Shown here: positions 1 to 7,440 of the stretch, piece after piece
How the letters are laid out: each line of letters opens with the position of its first letter
How positions within the stretch are numbered: the first letter of the stretch is position 1
DNA from: Mycobacterium sp. SM1
Lineage (GTDB): Bacteria; Actinomycetota; Actinomycetes; Mycobacteriales; Mycobacteriaceae
Direction: 5' to 3'
DNA length: 64,000 nt
NCBI RefSeq assembly: GCF_018361265.1
Contig: NZ_JAFLNH010000001.1
Location: 868,001 to 932,000 of the forward strand
Position numbers and translations under genes: made by a program
The notes under the pieces: model-generated
Told to the model about the DNA's origin: nothing
Seen by the model: the letters and a program-made list of their open reading frames with translations, nothing else
The model's database searches: none

Positions 1-37
1 GCCTGGTTCGACTCGATCCGTGCAATGAGGTGAAGCG

Positions 38-274
38 ATGGTCACTAACGGCCTCCGGGAGGCCCTCGTCGCCGCAGGTAGCTTTCCTGAGCTGCTGACC
101 GCAGAGCAGGTGTCGGCGCTGCTCGGTGTCTCAGCCGCGACGCTTAACCGCTGGGCGGCGATCCGCGAAACGACCGGCGAGCAGATCGGCCCACCCTGCT
201 ACACGTTGTCAGAGCGGGTGCGCCGCTGGGACTGCGCCGAAGTCCGGGCCTGGCTCAAGCAGGTGCGCCGGTAA
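38..274 (+). CDS. Helix-turn-helix DNA-binding protein, excisionase-like
   Basis: A 78-residue protein with a central helix-turn-helix of the MerR/AlpA/excisionase type: residues about 20-45 read LLTAEQVSALLGVSAATLNR, followed by a short wing ending in the usual RRWDxxEVRAWL pattern. A GAGGTGAAGCG stretch just before the ATG is a good ribosome site. The stop codon TAA overlaps the ATG of the integrase by one base, so the two are translated together. In integrated elements this pair is typically the excision/regulatory protein plus recombinase. It could equally be a small repressor of the element; DNA binding is well supported, the exact role is inferred. Confidence 0.75.
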   Translation: MVTNGLREALVAAGSFPELLTAEQVSALLGVSAATLNRWAAIRETTGEQIGPPCYTLSERVRRWDCAEVRAWLKQVRR

Positions 275-1437
275 TGGCAGGCAACACCCCGCGCGGCATC
301 CGAAAGCGCCTCAACGCGGCCGGGGAGCCTCGCTATCAAGTCCGGTACCTAATCCGTGATCCCGACGCACCGTCAGGCTGGGTCGAGACCTCGGCCACCT
401 TTTCGACTTTGCGCGAGGCGAAGGCGTTCAAATCCGAACGCGACAATGAGGCCGGTGCGCGTCGGTTCGATCCCCGCCTCGGTCGGACGCCACTCAAAAG
501 GATCTGGACACAGTTCTCCGACTCCAAAAAGCCGGCTGTGTCGCCGAAGACATGGAGCGGTTATACACAACATTGGGAGCTGCGGATCGCGCCGCGGTTC
601 GGACACATCCCGGTCGACGAAATCACCCGCGCCGACGTTCAGGCGTTCGTTGACGGCCTGACAGTCGGCCCGTGGGCAAAGGTGTCGACGCTGCGACTCT
701 TCCGGTCGATTCTCGATGTCGCTCACCAGGACGGCCGAATCCACCGGAACCCCGCCGTCGGCGTCTCAGCGGGACGCATCCCCGAGCGGGAGCGTCACCG
801 ATACCTGACCGCTCAGGAGGTTCAGATGCTCGCCACGGAGTGCGGCGATCAAGGCGACGTTGTCACGATCCTCGCCTACACCGGCCTGCGCTGGTCCGAA
901 CTCGTCGGCCTTCGCGTCAAGGACATCGACCTCAACGCCCGCCGGCTCTATGTCCGAAGGGCAGCGCCAGAAGTCGAGGGCCGAATCGTCATCGGGCCTC
1001 CGAAGACCCGCGCCGGCATCCGAACCATCCCGCTCCCCCAGGTCGTCGTCGACATCTTCAAACGGCGAATCACCGGCCGCGCCCTGGACGAGCCCGCCGT
1101 CACCTCACCCAACGGAAAACTATTGCGATCCAACAACTGGCGCCGGCACACGCACTGGAACAAAGCCCTCAAGAAGACCGGCCTCGCCCCGCTGACGATC
1201 CACGACCTACGACACACTTACGCCAGCCTGGCCCGAAAGTCCGGTGCCGACCTTCGCTACGTGCAGAAAACCATGGGCCACTCCACACCGACCGTCACCG
1301 CCAACATCTACAGCGACCTCTATGCCGATGAACTCGACCAGGTCGCCACCAACCTCGATCAGCTTCACGCAACCGAGATTCACACACGGAAGACCGGACA
1401 AGAACCGGACGAATTAAACCAACCACCGAGTGCATAA
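274..1437 (+). CDS. int: Tyrosine recombinase, phage/ICE integrase
   Basis: A 387-residue site-specific recombinase. The N-terminal ~60 residues resemble the AP2-like arm-binding domain, residues ~80-160 form the SAM-like core-binding domain, and the C-terminal half is the catalytic domain. Catalytic residues are visible: Arg in TGLRWSELVGLR, Lys in PPKTRAGIR, the HDLRHTYAS box (His and Arg), the GHSTPTVT box and the tyrosine in ANIYSDL. The gene points at, and ends 26 bases before, the 3' end of tRNA-Phe, the classic geometry of an integrase next to its attachment site. The rest of the element therefore lies to the left, outside the window. Confidence 0.93.
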   Translation: MAGNTPRGIRKRLNAAGEPRYQVRYLIRDPDAPSGWVETSATFSTLREAKAFKSERDNEAGARRFDPRLGRTPLKRIWTQFSDSKKPAVSPKTWSGYTQHWELRIAPRFGHIPVDEITRADVQAFVDGLTVGPWAKVSTLRLFRSILDVAHQDGRIHRNPAVGVSAGRIPERERHRYLTAQEVQMLATECGDQGDVVTILAYTGLRWSELVGLRVKDIDLNARRLYVRRAAPEVEGRIVIGPPKTRAGIRTIPLPQVVVDIFKRRITGRALDEPAVTSPNGKLLRSNNWRRHTHWNKALKKTGLAPLTIHDLRHTYASLARKSGADLRYVQKTMGHSTPTVTANIYSDLYADELDQVATNLDQLHATEIHTRKTGQEPDELNQPPSA

Positions 1438-1500
1438 ACCGTGTCTATGCAGGTCGACCCCGGTGGCCAGGGGCGGGATCGAACCGCCGACCTTCCGCTT
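1438..1500. other. Probable attachment site junction at the tRNA-Phe 3' end
   Basis: The integrase gene ends at 1437 and the 3' half of tRNA-Phe begins at 1464. Tyrosine integrases commonly recombine in the 3' part of a tRNA gene and regenerate it, so the crossover core is expected here. The partner att copy would lie beyond the left edge, so the duplicated core cannot be read from this window; the placement is inference from geometry. Confidence 0.45.
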
Positions 1501-1537
1501 TTCAGGCGGACGCTCATACCGACTGAGCTACCTGGCC
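1464..1537 (-). tRNA. pheU: tRNA-Phe (GAA)
   Basis: Reading the minus strand gives a full cloverleaf: acceptor GGCCAGG pairing with CCTGGCC, D arm GCTCAGTCGG, anticodon stem TCCGC/GCGGA around loop CTGAAAA (anticodon GAA), and T arm GGTTCGATCCC. The discriminator is A and CC follows. It is the outermost tRNA next to the integrase and its 3' end is the likely integration target. Confidence 0.95.
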
Positions 1538-1566
1538 GGAAGGCACCATGTGCCAGGCCGTGACGG

Positions 1567-1640
1567 CGACCCTGACGGGACTTGAACCCGCGACCTCCGC
1601 CTTGACAGGGCGGCGCGCTAACCGACTGCGCCACAGGGCC
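1567..1640 (-). tRNA. aspT: tRNA-Asp (GTC)
   Basis: Minus-strand cloverleaf with acceptor GGCCCTG/CAGGGTC, anticodon stem CCGCC/GGCGG enclosing CTGTCAA (anticodon GTC), T-loop GTTCAAGTC and discriminator G, as expected for tRNA-Asp. It lies between tRNA-Glu and tRNA-Phe on the same strand, probably one transcript. Confidence 0.95.
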
Positions 1641-1684
1641 TTGTCATAATTGTTAAATGTTTGCTCCGCGTCGCCGCGTCGCGG

Positions 1685-1758
1685 TACCCCCTACGGGATT
1701 CGAACCCGCGTTACCGCCTTGAAAGGGCGGCGTCCTAGGCCGTCTAGACGAAGGGGGC
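1685..1758 (-). tRNA. gluT: tRNA-Glu (TTC)
   Basis: Minus-strand cloverleaf: acceptor GCCCCCT pairs with AGGGGGT (one G-T at the end), anticodon stem CCGCC/GGCGG encloses CTTTCAA (anticodon TTC), and the T arm contains GGTTCGAATCC. The exact 5' base could be one position further out. Confidence 0.93.
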
Positions 1759-1880
1759 CAGAACCGAATCTCTCCGGGGTACTCGCAACATGGGTACGTT
1801 GGGAGCCAAGCCAGCTTAGGCCACCGTCGACCCAACTCTCAAACCAACTCCGCTCCGACGGCAGTATCCTGACGGTCGCG

Positions 1881-1953
1881 GCCCCTATAGCTCAGTTGGT
1901 AGAGCTACGGACTTTTAATCCGCAGGTCCCAGGTTCGAGTCCTGGTGGGGGCA
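1881..1953 (+). tRNA. lysT: tRNA-Lys (TTT)
   Basis: Plus-strand cloverleaf: acceptor GCCCCTA/TGGGGGC, D arm GCTCAGTTGGTAGAGC, anticodon stem ACGGA/TCCGC around CTTTTAA (anticodon TTT), T arm GGTTCGAGTCC, discriminator A. It is divergent from the Glu-Asp-Phe set. The ~125 bases between it and the next gene hold nothing else I can name. Confidence 0.95.
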
Positions 1954-2081
1954 CCGTGGCGCCCGCGCCGCGCTCGACCCGGGCAACGCGTCGCTGGGCG
2001 GCTGGGCGACCACCCGCCTCGATCACCGGACGGTCACGTCGCGACCTTGACGTCGGGTCGGCTGGTGGGTAAGCCAGCCCC

Positions 2082-3191
2082 ATGGGACATATGTCACGGC
2101 GCACGTTCGGAAGGCTCACGGCGGGGTGCGGCGTGGTGGGCGCCACCGGCGTCGTCGCTATGGGCGCCGGCTGCGGTGCAAGACCCGCCACCAAGCCGGC
2201 CACCCCCGCCGGCTCGCCACCGCCGCCGGGCCCGGTTGTGGGTTTTGTGCTATCCCACGAGCAATTCCCGACGACCGAACTGGTCGAGCAGGCCCAGGCC
2301 GCCGAGCAGGCCGGGTTCCGCTGCCTGTGGGCCAGCGACCATATCCAGCCGTGGCAGGACAACGAGGGCCACTCGATGTTTCCCTGGATCACCTTGGCGC
2401 TGGTGGGCCAGCGAGCCAGCCATGTGCCCTTCGGCACCGGTGTGACCTGCCCCAGCTATCGCTACAACCCCACGACGGTCGCCCAGGCGTTCGCCTCACT
2501 CGCGGTCCTCTACCCCGGGCGCGTCTTCCTCGGCGTCGGAACCGGAGAGCGACTCAACGAACAGGCCGCCACCAACCAGTTCGGGTCCTACCAAGAGCGT
2601 CACGACCGCTTGGTCGAGGCCATCGAGCTAATCCGCCAACTGTGGAGTGGTCAGCGAGTTTCGTTTCAGGGCCGCTATTTTCAGACCGACCAGCTTAAAC
2701 TCTACGACCTGCCGGCGTCACCGCCACCGATCTTCGTGGCCGCGAGCGGCCCGAAAAGCGCGCGCCTGGCCGGGCGCTACGGCGATGGCTGGATCAGCGA
2801 GGCTCCGGACATCAAAAACCCGAAGCTGGTGGCCGCGTTCACCCGGGGCGCGCAGGAGTCCGGCCGTGATCCCGCCACCCTGGGTAAGCGAGCCGAGATG
2901 TTCGCCGTCGTGGGGGACCACGACGAAATCCTCCACGGTGCCGAGCTGTGGCGGTTCACCGCCGGCGCCGTCGACCAACCCAACCCCGTCGCCATCCAGC
3001 AGGCCGCCCAGGCCAACCCGCTGGATAAGGTGATAGCCGGCTGGACGACAGGCACCGACCCGGCCACTCACATTGCCGCGGTGCAGGCTGTTCTCGACTC
3101 CGGCGCAACGCCTTTCATGCACTTTGCCCAGCGAGATCCGAAAACCGCTATCGAGTTCTATCGCACGAAGGTGCTGCCGCGGCTGCACTGA
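2082..3191 (+). CDS. Tat-exported F420-dependent oxidoreductase, fHMAD-like
   Basis: A 369-residue luciferase-like (LLM-class) F420 enzyme. The N-terminus SRRTFGRLTAGC followed by a hydrophobic run is a twin-arginine signal peptide, with a possible lipoprotein cysteine near residue 30. The mature part carries LLM signatures such as GFVLSHEQFPTTELVEQAQ, WASDHIQPW, GVGTGERLNE and FVAASGPKSARLAGRYGDGW. It closely resembles the remembered sequence of Rv0132c, the F420-dependent hydroxymycolic acid dehydrogenase that makes ketomycolates outside the cytoplasm. Two in-frame ATGs exist (2082, 2091); the second puts the RR nearer the end. Substrate is inferred; this may be a paralogue of the Rv0132c enzyme. 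Confidence 0.85.
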   Translation: MGHMSRRTFGRLTAGCGVVGATGVVAMGAGCGARPATKPATPAGSPPPPGPVVGFVLSHEQFPTTELVEQAQAAEQAGFRCLWASDHIQPWQDNEGHSMFPWITLALVGQRASHVPFGTGVTCPSYRYNPTTVAQAFASLAVLYPGRVFLGVGTGERLNEQAATNQFGSYQERHDRLVEAIELIRQLWSGQRVSFQGRYFQTDQLKLYDLPASPPPIFVAASGPKSARLAGRYGDGWISEAPDIKNPKLVAAFTRGAQESGRDPATLGKRAEMFAVVGDHDEILHGAELWRFTAGAVDQPNPVAIQQAAQANPLDKVIAGWTTGTDPATHIAAVQAVLDSGATPFMHFAQRDPKTAIEFYRTKVLPRLH

Positions 3192-3280
3192 TCCCGCTCG
3201 AGGCCCCCGGAAGTCCGGGGCCTCACCAAACGGCGGCTCGGCGGCTTGCCGCGGATGTCGCACCGGCGCACCGGCGCACC

Positions 3281-3378
3281 CGGCCCTTGACAGCGGCAAC
3301 AACTTCCGCACCGGGCCCTTGAGTGCGGCGACGACTTCCGCGCGGGCCTTGACAACGGCAACCGCTTTGCTATTATCT
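3281..3378 (+). repeat. Three tandem ~31-bp repeats upstream of kmtR
   Basis: Three head-to-tail copies of a unit beginning GGCCCTTGA and continuing GCGGCAACnnCTTCCGC start near 3281, 3313 and 3343. The TTGA cores lie at 3287, 3319 and 3349, giving spacings of 32 and 30. Only the last copy is followed by a -10 element, so it supplies the -35 of the kmtR promoter. Preceding this is a shorter CACCGGCG duplication at 3261-3280. Confidence 0.65.
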
Positions 3379-3398
3379 TCGTATGCATGCAGATAATA
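3349..3398 (+). promoter_or_regulatory. Leaderless kmtR promoter with overlapping ArsR-type operator
   Basis: TTGACA at 3349-3354 and TATTAT at 3371-3376 are spaced by 16 bases, and the A of the kmtR ATG at 3383 lies 7 bases after the -10, so the transcript probably starts at the initiation codon. The dyad TATTATCT (3371-3378) / AGATAATA (3391-3398) covers the -10, start site and first codons, the expected position for an ArsR/SmtB operator. Autoregulation by the metal sensor is the natural inference. Confidence 0.7.
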
Positions 3399-3793
3399 AA
3401 GAACGGAGGTTGCCTGAGGATCAGGTCAGCCTGGTCGTTGAGGTGTTCCGGATGCTGGCCGACCCGACCCGCGTGCAGGTGTTGTGGTCGCTGACCGACC
3501 GCGAAATGTCGGTCAACGAGCTCGCCGAACACGTCGGCAAGCCCGCGCCGTCGGTCTCACAGCACCTCGCGAAGCTGCGGATGGCCCGCCTGGTGCGCCC
3601 CCGTAGAGAGGGAACCACGATCTTCTACAGCCTGGAAAACGACCACGTGCGCCAACTGGTCATCGATGCGGTCTGCAATGCCGAGCACGCCAGTCCCGGG
3701 GTTCCACGGCACCACCGCAGCCAGTCCGGTCTGGATGCCGGCCTGCACGCAGTTGCCCTACATGCCGATGCCCAACCCGTGCAAAGCCGGTGA
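3383..3793 (+). CDS. kmtR: ArsR/SmtB-family metal sensor, KmtR-like
   Basis: A 136-residue winged-helix repressor. Residues ~20-90 hold the ArsR fold with recognition helix VGKPAPSVSQHLAKLRMARL and wing RREGTTIFYSLEN; the C-terminus is His-rich (GVPRHHRSQ), a likely metal-ligand region. It closely resembles KmtR (Rv0827c), a nickel/cobalt sensor that represses metal-efflux genes. The start is the ATG placed by a leaderless promoter; a purine-rich GGAGG lies inside the ORF and has no suitable start after it. It stands next to a His-rich gene on the same strand, which is a plausible target. Metal identity is by homology, not visible directly. Confidence 0.88.
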   Translation: MHADNKERRLPEDQVSLVVEVFRMLADPTRVQVLWSLTDREMSVNELAEHVGKPAPSVSQHLAKLRMARLVRPRREGTTIFYSLENDHVRQLVIDAVCNAEHASPGVPRHHRSQSGLDAGLHAVALHADAQPVQSR

Positions 3794-3908
3794 GCCACTC
3801 ATGCGCCGGCCTGACCCGTCGACGGCCATGGCTTATCGTGGCCGGCCAACATCCATCACATCGTTAGATCGCCAGATCGTAAGTCAGACACAAGGATAGA
3901 AGGAAAGG

Positions 3909-4118
3909 ATGATCATGACCACACAGCACACCCACGAGGCGCCGCACTCGCACGACCATCAGCACGGTGGCGTTTCCCACGTCCACGCCCACACCGCCCA
4001 CGAGCACGAGCATGTCGAGCACGAGCACACTCACACCCACGACGACGGGACCCAGCACACCCATGCGCACGTGCACCAGTCGGGGGTGGAGGAAGCCCAC
4101 AACCACACCCACGGGTAA
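3909..4118 (+). CDS. Histidine-rich putative metal-binding protein
   Basis: A 69-residue protein with 23 histidines, mostly as HxH repeats mixed with Asp and Glu (for example HEHEHVEHEHTHTH), no cysteines and no membrane segment. GAAGGAAAGG before the ATG is a good ribosome site; a second ATG two codons in is also possible. Its composition resembles nickel or zinc storage proteins such as Hpn and the N-terminal tail of HypB. Its position 116 bases after the KmtR-like Ni/Co sensor suggests metal-regulated storage or buffering; the hydrogenase 40 kb away needs nickel. No named family is claimed. The GC-rich ~220 bases that follow show no gene. Confidence 0.75.
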   Translation: MIMTTQHTHEAPHSHDHQHGGVSHVHAHTAHEHEHVEHEHTHTHDDGTQHTHAHVHQSGVEEAHNHTHG

Positions 4119-4336
4119 TCCCGCGCCGTCGCGCCGGACCTGGCGACCAGGTGGTGGGCCGCAGCTCTGCTGGGCGCCCCGGGGATGCGCGGGCGGGCCC
4201 GGTGCGCCCCGCGGATACCCCGGTGTGGGGGCCCGATCCTCGGCGGTGCCCATGCTGGCCGGCGAGCGCGCCTAGACGTATGTTGAGTCATTGGCGAGGT
4301 TTCTCGCCGACACACCACGGTGAGACACGGTGAGGA

Positions 4337-4939
4337 GTGTTGCTGAGGAGTGATGTGCCGTCCGGTCAACGAGGGGGTCGCTGGTCCGGAGTCCCTCTGG
4401 AAGATCGCCAGGCATTGCGCCGAGACAGGCTCATCGCCGCCGGGGTGCAGCTGCTGGGCGGCACGAACGGCCCGGCGCTGACCGTCCGTGCCGTCTGTCG
4501 CGAGGCGGGCCTAACCGAGCGCTACTTTTACGAAAGCTTCGCCGACCGTGACGAATTCGTGCGTGCGGTATACGACGATGTGTGTAGGCGCGCGATGGCG
4601 GCTCTGGACTCGGCGGGCACTGCGCGCGAGGCCGTGGAACGGTTCGTCACGCTGATGGTGGACGATCCGGTTCGGGGGCGCGTGTTGCTGCTGGCACCGG
4701 CGGTGGAACCGGTGCTGACCCGCTCGGGCGCCGAATGGATGCCCAACTTCATCGAATTGCTGCAGCGCAGGCTGACCCGAATCGGCGACCCGGTGCTGCA
4801 AAGCATGGTCGCCACCAGCTTGATCGGCGGGCTGACCGCCCTGTTCACCGCATATCTGAACGGGCGGCTGGCCGCCACCCGCAGCCAGTTCATCGACTAC
4901 TGCGTCGACATGCTGCTCACCCGCGCCGCGACCTGCTAG
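4337..4939 (+). CDS. TetR-family transcriptional regulator
   Basis: About 200 residues with an N-terminal TetR helix-turn-helix: DRLIAAGVQLLGG, then LTVRAVCREAGLTERYFYESF is the canonical recognition region, followed by an all-helical ligand domain. The start is uncertain: GTG 4337 has GAGGAG in front, but a GTG at 4355 also follows a GAGGAG. It lies upstream of and in line with desA1, at the position of Rv0825c in M. tuberculosis, so it may control the desaturase or itself. No ligand can be inferred. Confidence 0.85.
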   Translation: MLLRSDVPSGQRGGRWSGVPLEDRQALRRDRLIAAGVQLLGGTNGPALTVRAVCREAGLTERYFYESFADRDEFVRAVYDDVCRRAMAALDSAGTAREAVERFVTLMVDDPVRGRVLLLAPAVEPVLTRSGAEWMPNFIELLQRRLTRIGDPVLQSMVATSLIGGLTALFTAYLNGRLAATRSQFIDYCVDMLLTRAATC

Positions 4940-5087
4940 GGCGAGCAGTCGCAAAAGCCCCTTTTCCCTCGGCGTGTCGGAGACATTTGCGACTGCTCGG
5001 CACGCCGACAGCGGGCCGAACTTGTATGCTACCGGAATACACAGATATATTGACTGGCACCAACAGACACAGATAAAGGGAGGCGCC

Positions 5088-6101
5088 GTGCCGGACCCGC
5101 AAGACCTGGACCTGTTGCGTGAACTCGAGCCCGTTGTCGAGAAGAACCTCAACCGGCATCTGAGCATGCACAAGAACTGGAACCCGCATGACTACATCCC
5201 GTGGTCGGACGGCAAGAACTTCTACGCGCTGGGCGGGCAGGACTGGGACCCTGAGCAGTCCAAGCTTTCCGACGTCGCGCAGGTGGCGATGGTCCAAAAT
5301 CTGATGACCGAGGACAATCTGCCCTCCTACCACCGCGAGATCGCGATGAGCATGGGCATGGACGGCGCCTGGGGTCAGTGGGTGAACCGCTGGACCGCCG
5401 AGGAGAACCGGCACGGGATCGCGCTGCGCGACTACCTGGTGGTAACCCGCGCCGTTGACCCCGTCGAGCTGGAGAAGTTGCGCATCGAGGTGGTGAACCG
5501 CGGCTTCAGCCCGGGCCAGAACCACCAGGGTGACCTGTTCGCCGAGAACATCTTCGACTCGATTCTCTACGTGACGTTCCAGGAACTCGCCACCCGCGTC
5601 TCACACCGCAACACCGGCAAAGCATGCAACGACAAGGTCGCCGACCAGCTGATGGCCCGGATCTCGCACGACGAGAACCTGCACATGATCTTCTACCGCG
5701 ACCTCAGCGAAGCCGGCCTGGAGATCGCGCCGAACAAGGCGATGCGGGCGTTACACCGCGTTCTGCGCAACTTCAAGATGCCCGGGTTCACGGTGCCGGA
5801 GTTTCGCCGCAAGGCGGTGATGATCGCCGTCGGCGGCGTATACGACCCGCGCATCCACCTCGACGAGGTGGTGATGCCGGTGCTGAAGAAGTGGCGCATC
5901 TTCGAGCGTGAGGACTTCACCGGCAAGGCAGCCGAGTTGCGCGATGACCTTGCCGTGCTGATGAAGGAACTCGAGGTGGCCTGCGAGAAGTTCGAGGTCT
6001 CCAAGCGGCGCCAACTGGAGCGGGAAGCCCGCACGGGCAAGAAGATGACCGCCTACGAGCTGCATAGAACCGAGGGCAAGCTCACGATGAGCCGCCGGTA
6101 G
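5088..6101 (+). CDS. desA1: Acyl-ACP desaturase DesA1
   Basis: A 337-residue soluble diiron desaturase, which introduces double bonds into ACP-bound acyl chains for mycolic acid synthesis. Both diiron motifs are present: ENRHG (in TAEENRHGIALRDY) and DENLHM (in SHDENLHMIFYRD), plus the conserved NMGMDGAWGQW-type and KKWRIFEREDFTG segments. I chose GTG 5088 because AAAGGGAGG precedes it and because the protein then begins like Rv0824c; an open frame extends upstream to 4974 but without a ribosome site. The dus gene follows after 5 bases, so the two are co-transcribed. Confidence 0.95.
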   Translation: MPDPQDLDLLRELEPVVEKNLNRHLSMHKNWNPHDYIPWSDGKNFYALGGQDWDPEQSKLSDVAQVAMVQNLMTEDNLPSYHREIAMSMGMDGAWGQWVNRWTAEENRHGIALRDYLVVTRAVDPVELEKLRIEVVNRGFSPGQNHQGDLFAENIFDSILYVTFQELATRVSHRNTGKACNDKVADQLMARISHDENLHMIFYRDLSEAGLEIAPNKAMRALHRVLRNFKMPGFTVPEFRRKAVMIAVGGVYDPRIHLDEVVMPVLKKWRIFEREDFTGKAAELRDDLAVLMKELEVACEKFEVSKRRQLEREARTGKKMTAYELHRTEGKLTMSRR

Positions 6102-6106
6102 CGCCG

Positions 6107-7240
6107 TTGCGAATCGGCTCGATCGCGCCGCGCAGCCCCGTGGTGCTGGCCCCCATGGCCGGGGTCACCAACGTCGCATTCCGGACCCTGTGCCGTGAGC
6201 TCGAGCAAGCCAAGGTTGGCACGGTCAGCGGGCTGTACGTCTGCGAGATGGTGACCGCGCGCGCCCTGGCCGAACGCCATCCCGCCACGATGCGGATGAC
6301 GGCGTTCTCCGACGGGGAGTCACCGCGATCGCTGCAGCTTTACACCGTTGACCCCGCCACGGCGTACACGGCCGTCAAAATGATCGCCGACGAAGGCCTG
6401 GCCGACCACGTCGACATGAACTTCGGCTGCCCGGTGCCCAAGGTCACCCGCCACGGCGGCGGCGCGGCGCTGCCGTTCAAGCGGCGGCTTTTCGGGCAGA
6501 TCATCGCGGCGGCCGTCCGGGCCACCGCGGGCACCGAGATACCGGTGACCGTCAAATTCCGGATCGGTCTCGACGATCACCACCACACCCACCTCGAGGC
6601 GGGTCACATCGCCGAAAACGAGGGCGCGGCGGCGGTCACTCTGCATGCCCGTACTGCGGCGCAGCGCTACTCCGGGACCGCTGACTGGTCACAGATTGCC
6701 CGGCTCAAAGAACACGTAACCACCATCCCGGTGCTGGGCAACGGGGACATTTTCACCCCCAGCGATGCGCTGGCGATGATGGCCGTCACCGGATGCGACG
6801 GCGTCGTCGTCGGCCGCGGGTGCTTGGGTCGGCCATGGCTCTTCGCGGAGCTGTCGGCCGCCTTCACCGGCGGCGCGGCACCGGCCCCGCCGACGCTTGG
6901 CGAGGTAGCCGCCATCATCGGCCGGCATGGCGCCCTGCTGGCCGCGCATTTCGGCGAAGACAAGGGGATGCGTGATCTGCGTAAGCACATCGGCTGGTAT
7001 CTGCATGGCTTTCCGGTGGGATCGGCGTTGCGGCGGGCGTTGGCGCTGGTTAACACACTCGACGAGCTCGAGCTGCTGCTGAGCCGGTTGGACGCCAACG
7101 CGCCGTTTCCCGCCGCGGGATACGGGCCGCGGGGCCGGCAGGGCTCACCCGCGCGCGTGGCCCTGCCCGAGGGTTGGCTGAACGACCGCGATGACTGCAC
7201 GGTGCCGAGCCGGGCGGACATCATGCACTCCGGTGGCTGA
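6107..7240 (+). CDS. dus: tRNA-dihydrouridine synthase
   Basis: A 377-residue FMN enzyme that reduces uridines in tRNA D-loops. It shows the TIM-barrel start SPVVLAPMAGVTNVAFR, the substrate motif VDMNFGCPVPKVTRHGGG with the catalytic cysteine, VKFRIGLDD, and LHARTAAQRYSG, followed by the helical C-terminal domain. The start is a TTG five bases after the desA1 stop, forming a two-gene unit matching the Rv0824c-Rv0823c order. About 200 bases after it (7241-7440) contain no convincing gene, only a small TACCA-TG-TGGTA dyad near 7282. Confidence 0.93.
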   Translation: MRIGSIAPRSPVVLAPMAGVTNVAFRTLCRELEQAKVGTVSGLYVCEMVTARALAERHPATMRMTAFSDGESPRSLQLYTVDPATAYTAVKMIADEGLADHVDMNFGCPVPKVTRHGGGAALPFKRRLFGQIIAAAVRATAGTEIPVTVKFRIGLDDHHHTHLEAGHIAENEGAAAVTLHARTAAQRYSGTADWSQIARLKEHVTTIPVLGNGDIFTPSDALAMMAVTGCDGVVVGRGCLGRPWLFAELSAAFTGGAAPAPPTLGEVAAIIGRHGALLAAHFGEDKGMRDLRKHIGWYLHGFPVGSALRRALALVNTLDELELLLSRLDANAPFPAAGYGPRGRQGSPARVALPEGWLNDRDDCTVPSRADIMHSGG

Positions 7241-7440
7241 ACGGCGATGGTCTCGACGTCGCGGCGCCGTGGAAGTCTCAGTACCATGTGGTATTTGTTG
7301 CAACTCGCTCCGGCGGTGGTGCGCTGTCCGCGCCGCACGCTCGAGCATGACGGCTAGGCGCGACCTGAGGATGGCGTGGTTGGCGGCACTGCGCAGTTGT
7401 GCGCACGGAAGCGGCGGGCGGTTTCGGGGGCCGGCAGGCG

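Noticed and set aside
3909..4253. Minus-strand frame opposite the His-rich gene
   Set aside because: It is a Val/Gly-rich mirror of the CAC/CAT repeats; the plus frame has a good ribosome site and sensible composition.
4974..5087. Upstream extension of desA1
   Set aside because: The frame is open but there is no ribosome site; GTG 5088 has a strong one and matches the known N-terminus.
7278..7289. TACCA-TG-TGGTA dyad upstream of the LCP gene
   Set aside because: Too short and isolated to call an operator.
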